From NCBI RefSeq assembly GCF_037969765.1, contig NZ_CP150207.1, positions 2,404,001 to 2,468,000 of the forward strand: a stretch of 64,000 nucleotides of DNA, given 5' to 3'. Shown here piece by piece: positions 60,846 to 64,000 of this stretch. The number at the start of each line of letters is the position of its first letter. Position 1 is the stretch's first letter. The position numbers and the translations under genes are program-made. This DNA comes from Paenibacillus sp. FSL W8-0186 (GTDB taxonomy: Bacteria > Bacillota > Bacilli > Paenibacillales > Paenibacillaceae). The notes under the pieces were generated by a model. The model was not told where the DNA came from and ran no database searches. It saw only the letters and a list, made by a program, of their open reading frames with translations.

Positions 60846-61498
60846 TGTTTAGAAATCGCAACTTCATGTTAGGACTGGGGATTGGCCTTATCGCCGGCGC
60901 TTTTTTATTGCAATTGATGAATATTGGACAAGGACAGCAGAATAAACCCGTTACGGTCGAGCAAATTCAGCAAGCTGCAGAGAAGCTTCGACTGAAGGTT
61001 GTGAGCGAGGATGAGCGTCTGCTGACAGAAGAAGAGTGGAAGGCCGAAATGGAGAAGAAGGTTGAGGAAGAGGCGGCTGCGGAAGAACCAGTTCAGCCGA
61101 AGCAGCCTGACACTCCAGCCAAGCCTGCGGTGCCGCAGGAACCGCATTCGGACGGCGGGGGCGCTTCTGGCGGCTCGGCAACCAGCAAATCTGAAACTGC
61201 CGTCCCGGCGGCACCTGAGCTGCCAGATGCCAAGGCCCCGGCAACCGCTGAATCCGCTTCGGTCAATCAACCTGAACCTGTAACGGTAAAATACAAAATT
61301 GCTTATGGAGACAGCCTGACAGCGGTCGCCGATGGCTTGAAGAAGGCTGGGGTAATCTCCAGCAGCGAAGCATTTATCAAGGAAGCATCCAAGCGCGGCA
61401 TAAATACAAAAATCAGAACCGGGACGTACTCGTTTCAAATTGGCGAGAAATACAGTTCGATCATTACAAAAATAACCGCTAAGCCATCAGCCAAATAG
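60845..61498 (+). CDS. Membrane protein with MltG/LysM-like C-terminus
   Basis: 217 residues. ATG shares a base with the previous stop (TAATG). One N-terminal membrane segment (about 8-25), a charged coiled part, a Pro/Ala/Glu-rich linker (about 70-140), and a C-terminal region KYKIAYGDSLTAVADGLKKAGVISSSEAFIKEASKRGINTKIRTGTYSF that looks like the LysM-like N-domain of MltG, but no transglycosylase domain. Role unknown; possibly binds the cell wall. Confidence 0.7.
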   Translation: MFRNRNFMLGLGIGLIAGAFLLQLMNIGQGQQNKPVTVEQIQQAAEKLRLKVVSEDERLLTEEEWKAEMEKKVEEEAAAEEPVQPKQPDTPAKPAVPQEPHSDGGGASGGSATSKSETAVPAAPELPDAKAPATAESASVNQPEPVTVKYKIAYGDSLTAVADGLKKAGVISSSEAFIKEASKRGINTKIRTGTYSFQIGEKYSSIITKITAKPSAK

Positions 61499-61536
61499 GA
61501 TGGTTTTCCTTGTTTTAAGGCATCAAAGAACTTCAG

Positions 61537-61565
61537 TTGCATCCCCGTGCCGATTATGGTATATT
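61537..61565 (+). promoter_or_regulatory. Sigma-A promoter of rpsB with extended -10
   Basis: TTGCAT (61537-61542), 17-bp spacer, TATATT (61560-61565) preceded by TGG (extended -10). It isolates rpsB from the fla/che unit. The leader to the ATG is about 125 nt. Confidence 0.75.
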
Positions 61566-61696
61566 AATTGACGGTGTTATAACGCACGCAGGTTGATTTT
61601 ACCAAGGGTGCTTACCATAAATATGGGAGTCTTGGTTAAAGATGAAACTTGCGGAGGAAGCATCAAACAAAAACCAATCTTAGGAGGTGCGTGGAG

Positions 61697-62395
61697 ATGG
61701 CAGTCATTTCCATGAAACAACTGCTTGAAGCAGGCGTACACTTCGGACACCAGACACGTCGCTGGAACCCGAAAATGGACCGTTATATCTTTACTGAAAG
61801 AAACGGTATCTACATCATCGACCTGCAAAAAACAGTCAAGAAAGTCGAAGAAGCTTATAATTTTGTAAAGAGCATCGCTGAAGAGAACGGTACTATTCTG
61901 TTCGTAGGTACTAAGAAGCAAGCTCAAGATTCCGTGAAAGAAGAAGCTGAGCGCGCTGGCCAATTTTATATTAACCAACGCTGGCTTGGCGGAACTCTAA
62001 CCAACTTCCAAACCATTCAAAAACGGATTGATCGTTTGAAACAATTGGAGACTTGGGAAGAGGACGGCACTTTCGAAGTGCTTCCGAAGAAAGAAGTTAT
62101 CATTCTGCGCAAAGAGAAAGATCGCCTGGAGAAATTCCTTGGCGGCATCAAGAACATGAAGGGTCTGCCAAGCGCACTGTTCGTCATCGATCCTCGCAAA
62201 GAGCGCATCGCTGTTGCAGAAGCACGCAAATTGGGTATCCCAATCGTAGGTATCGTTGATACAAACTGCGATCCGGACGAAATCGACTATGTCATCCCAG
62301 GTAACGACGACGCGATTCGCGCGGTTAAATTGTTGACTGGTAAAATGGCAGATGCTGTGATCGAAGCAAACCAAGGGGAGCAAACAACGGCTTAA
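61697..62395 (+). CDS. rpsB: 30S ribosomal protein S2
   Basis: 232 residues from ATG 61697; the longer frame at 61649 is rejected because AGGAGGTG lies before 61697 and the protein then begins [27 protein letters not shown], the S2 signature. Ends with the usual acidic tail. First of the rpsB-tsf-pyrH order conserved in bacteria. Confidence 0.98.
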   Translation: MAVISMKQLLEAGVHFGHQTRRWNPKMDRYIFTERNGIYIIDLQKTVKKVEEAYNFVKSIAEENGTILFVGTKKQAQDSVKEEAERAGQFYINQRWLGGTLTNFQTIQKRIDRLKQLETWEEDGTFEVLPKKEVIILRKEKDRLEKFLGGIKNMKGLPSALFVIDPRKERIAVAEARKLGIPIVGIVDTNCDPDEIDYVIPGNDDAIRAVKLLTGKMADAVIEANQGEQTTA

Positions 62396-62429
62396 TGCTG
62401 GGCTTCCATTATAAGTAATGAATTAAATG

Positions 62430-62474
62430 AAAAGGGTGGTTGGTAGGTGTCAAACCTCTCACTGCCCTTTTTTT
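62430..62474 (+). terminator. Intrinsic terminator after rpsB
   Basis: Stem AAAAGGGTGG...TAGGT/AACCT...CTGCCCTTTT, with T run at 62468-62474. It partially separates rpsB from tsf. Confidence 0.75.
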
Positions 62475-62488
62475 AAAGGATAAATCTT

Positions 62489-62518
62489 TGGTCATTTTCA
62501 CAGATTAGGTCCTATAAT
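62489..62518 (+). promoter_or_regulatory. Probable sigma-A promoter of tsf
   Basis: TATAAT at 62513-62518 with TGGTCA (4 of 6) 18 bp upstream. Fits a separate tsf transcript after the terminator. Confidence 0.55.
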
Positions 62519-62539
62519 TGATTATGGAGGGAATTTAAA

Positions 62540-63190
62540 ATGGCAGTTGATGCAAAAGCGGTAAAAGAACTACGCGAAAAAACAGGTGCAGGTATGCTCG
62601 ATTGCAAAAAAGCGCTTGAAGAAGTTAACGGTGATATCGAGAAAGCAGTCGAGTTTCTTCGTGAGAAAGGTTTGGCTGCATCTGCGAAAAAAGCCGGACG
62701 TATCGCTACTGAAGGTATCGTAGAATCTTACATCCATGCGAACGGTAAAATCGGCGTTCTCGTTGAAGTAAACTGCGAGACGGATTTCGTTGCGCTTACG
62801 GATCAATTTAAAGAGTTCGTTCGCGACATTGCAATTCATATCGCTGCGTCCAACCCTCGTTACGTACGCCGCGAAGACGTTCCGCAAGATGAAATCGAGA
62901 AGGAGAAAGAAATCCTTAAAGCTCAAGCGCTCAACGAAGGAAAACCTGAGAAAATCGTTGAGAAAATGGTGGAAGGACGTATTTCCAAATACTTCGAAGA
63001 GTACTGCTTGCTGGAGCAATCCTTCGTTAAAGATCCGGACAAAACAATCTCCACGCTGCTTAACGAGAAAATCGCTACAATCGGCGAGAATATCTCGATC
63101 CGTCGTTTCGTTCGTTACGAGCTGGGCGAAGGCCTGGAGAAAAAAGTGGATAACTTTGTAGAAGAAGTTATGTCCCAAGTGAATCAATAA
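62540..63190 (+). CDS. tsf: Elongation factor Ts
   Basis: 216 residues, the shorter form used by Bacillales. Nucleotide-exchange factor for EF-Tu; TDFV motif seen as [14 protein letters not shown]-terminal UBA-like [44 protein letters not shown] precedes the ATG. Confidence 0.98.
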   Translation: MAVDAKAVKELREKTGAGMLDCKKALEEVNGDIEKAVEFLREKGLAASAKKAGRIATEGIVESYIHANGKIGVLVEVNCETDFVALTDQFKEFVRDIAIHIAASNPRYVRREDVPQDEIEKEKEILKAQALNEGKPEKIVEKMVEGRISKYFEEYCLLEQSFVKDPDKTISTLLNEKIATIGENISIRRFVRYELGEGLEKKVDNFVEEVMSQVNQ

Positions 63191-63222
63191 GAGCACCATT
63201 CAATTAAATGTTATAGAGAGAT

Positions 63223-63248
63223 GGAACACGGCGTGTTCCTTCTTTTTT
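63223..63248 (+). terminator. Intrinsic terminator after tsf
   Basis: Perfect 7-bp stem GGAACAC/GTGTTCC with GGC loop followed by TTCTTTTTT. Confidence 0.85.
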
Positions 63249-63324
63249 AACCAAACGCCCTTAATTGTGTGAGCCTGGGAAGCGCGGTCCCTTCGTTGGG
63301 CCGTTCCTCTCCGGCAACCTCTAA

Positions 63325-64000
<676 letters not shown>

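Overview
The window reads as a chromosomal core region of a motile, endospore-forming-type Firmicute, most likely Paenibacillus or a close relative in the Bacillales. The basis is gene order: ftsY-ylxM-ffh-rpsP-khpA-rimM-trmD-rplS-rbgA-rnhB-ylqG-ylqH-sucCD-dprA-topA-trmFO-hslVU, then a full fla/che operon from flgB to sigD, then rpsB-tsf-pyrH. This closely follows the Bacillus subtilis order. The genus is an inference from protein flavour and from genes missing at this locus (ylqD, codV/xerC, codY), not from a search. The window opens inside ftsY and closes inside pyrH.

Region 1 (1-5590) covers protein targeting and translation: FtsY and Ffh (SRP pathway), YlxM, a TrhA-type membrane protein, S16, the KH protein KhpA, RimM and TrmD. 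Intrinsic terminators split it into several transcription units.

Region 2 (5591-11326) is accessory DNA between trmD and rplS, which are normally adjacent. It holds a reverse-strand membrane-anchored polysaccharide deacetylase, two tiny ORFs with strong ribosome binding sites, a lone tRNA-Pro(GGG), an integrase-like ORF remnant, a large LPKTS-anchored surface protein (three DUF11-type repeats and a 33-bp tandem repeat) and a class D sortase. This is the most unusual part of the window.

Region 3 (11327-29446) has rplS with its own promoter and leader, signal peptidase I, RbgA, a TagO/WecA-type transferase, RNase HII, the YlqG/YlqH pair (FliK-like plus FlhB-C-like), YraN, a reverse-strand YifB/ComM ATPase, succinyl-CoA synthetase, DprA, topoisomerase I, TrmFO and the HslVU protease. 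A strong terminator separates hslV from hslU.

Region 4 (29447-61498) is the fla/che operon: rod and MS ring (flgB, flgC, fliE, fliF), C-ring and export ATPase (fliG-fliJ), hook assembly (fliK, flgD, hook gene), stator and switch (fliL, fliM, fliY, cheY), export gate (fliO, fliP, fliQ, fliR, flhB, flhA), placement GTPases (flhF, flhG), chemotaxis (cheB, cheA, cheW, cheC, cheD) and sigma-D. Five poorly known genes lie around and after sigD. Genes are tightly packed, many overlap, and many use TTG or GTG starts. Region 5 (61499-64000) is rpsB, tsf and the start of pyrH, each with its own promoter or terminator signals.
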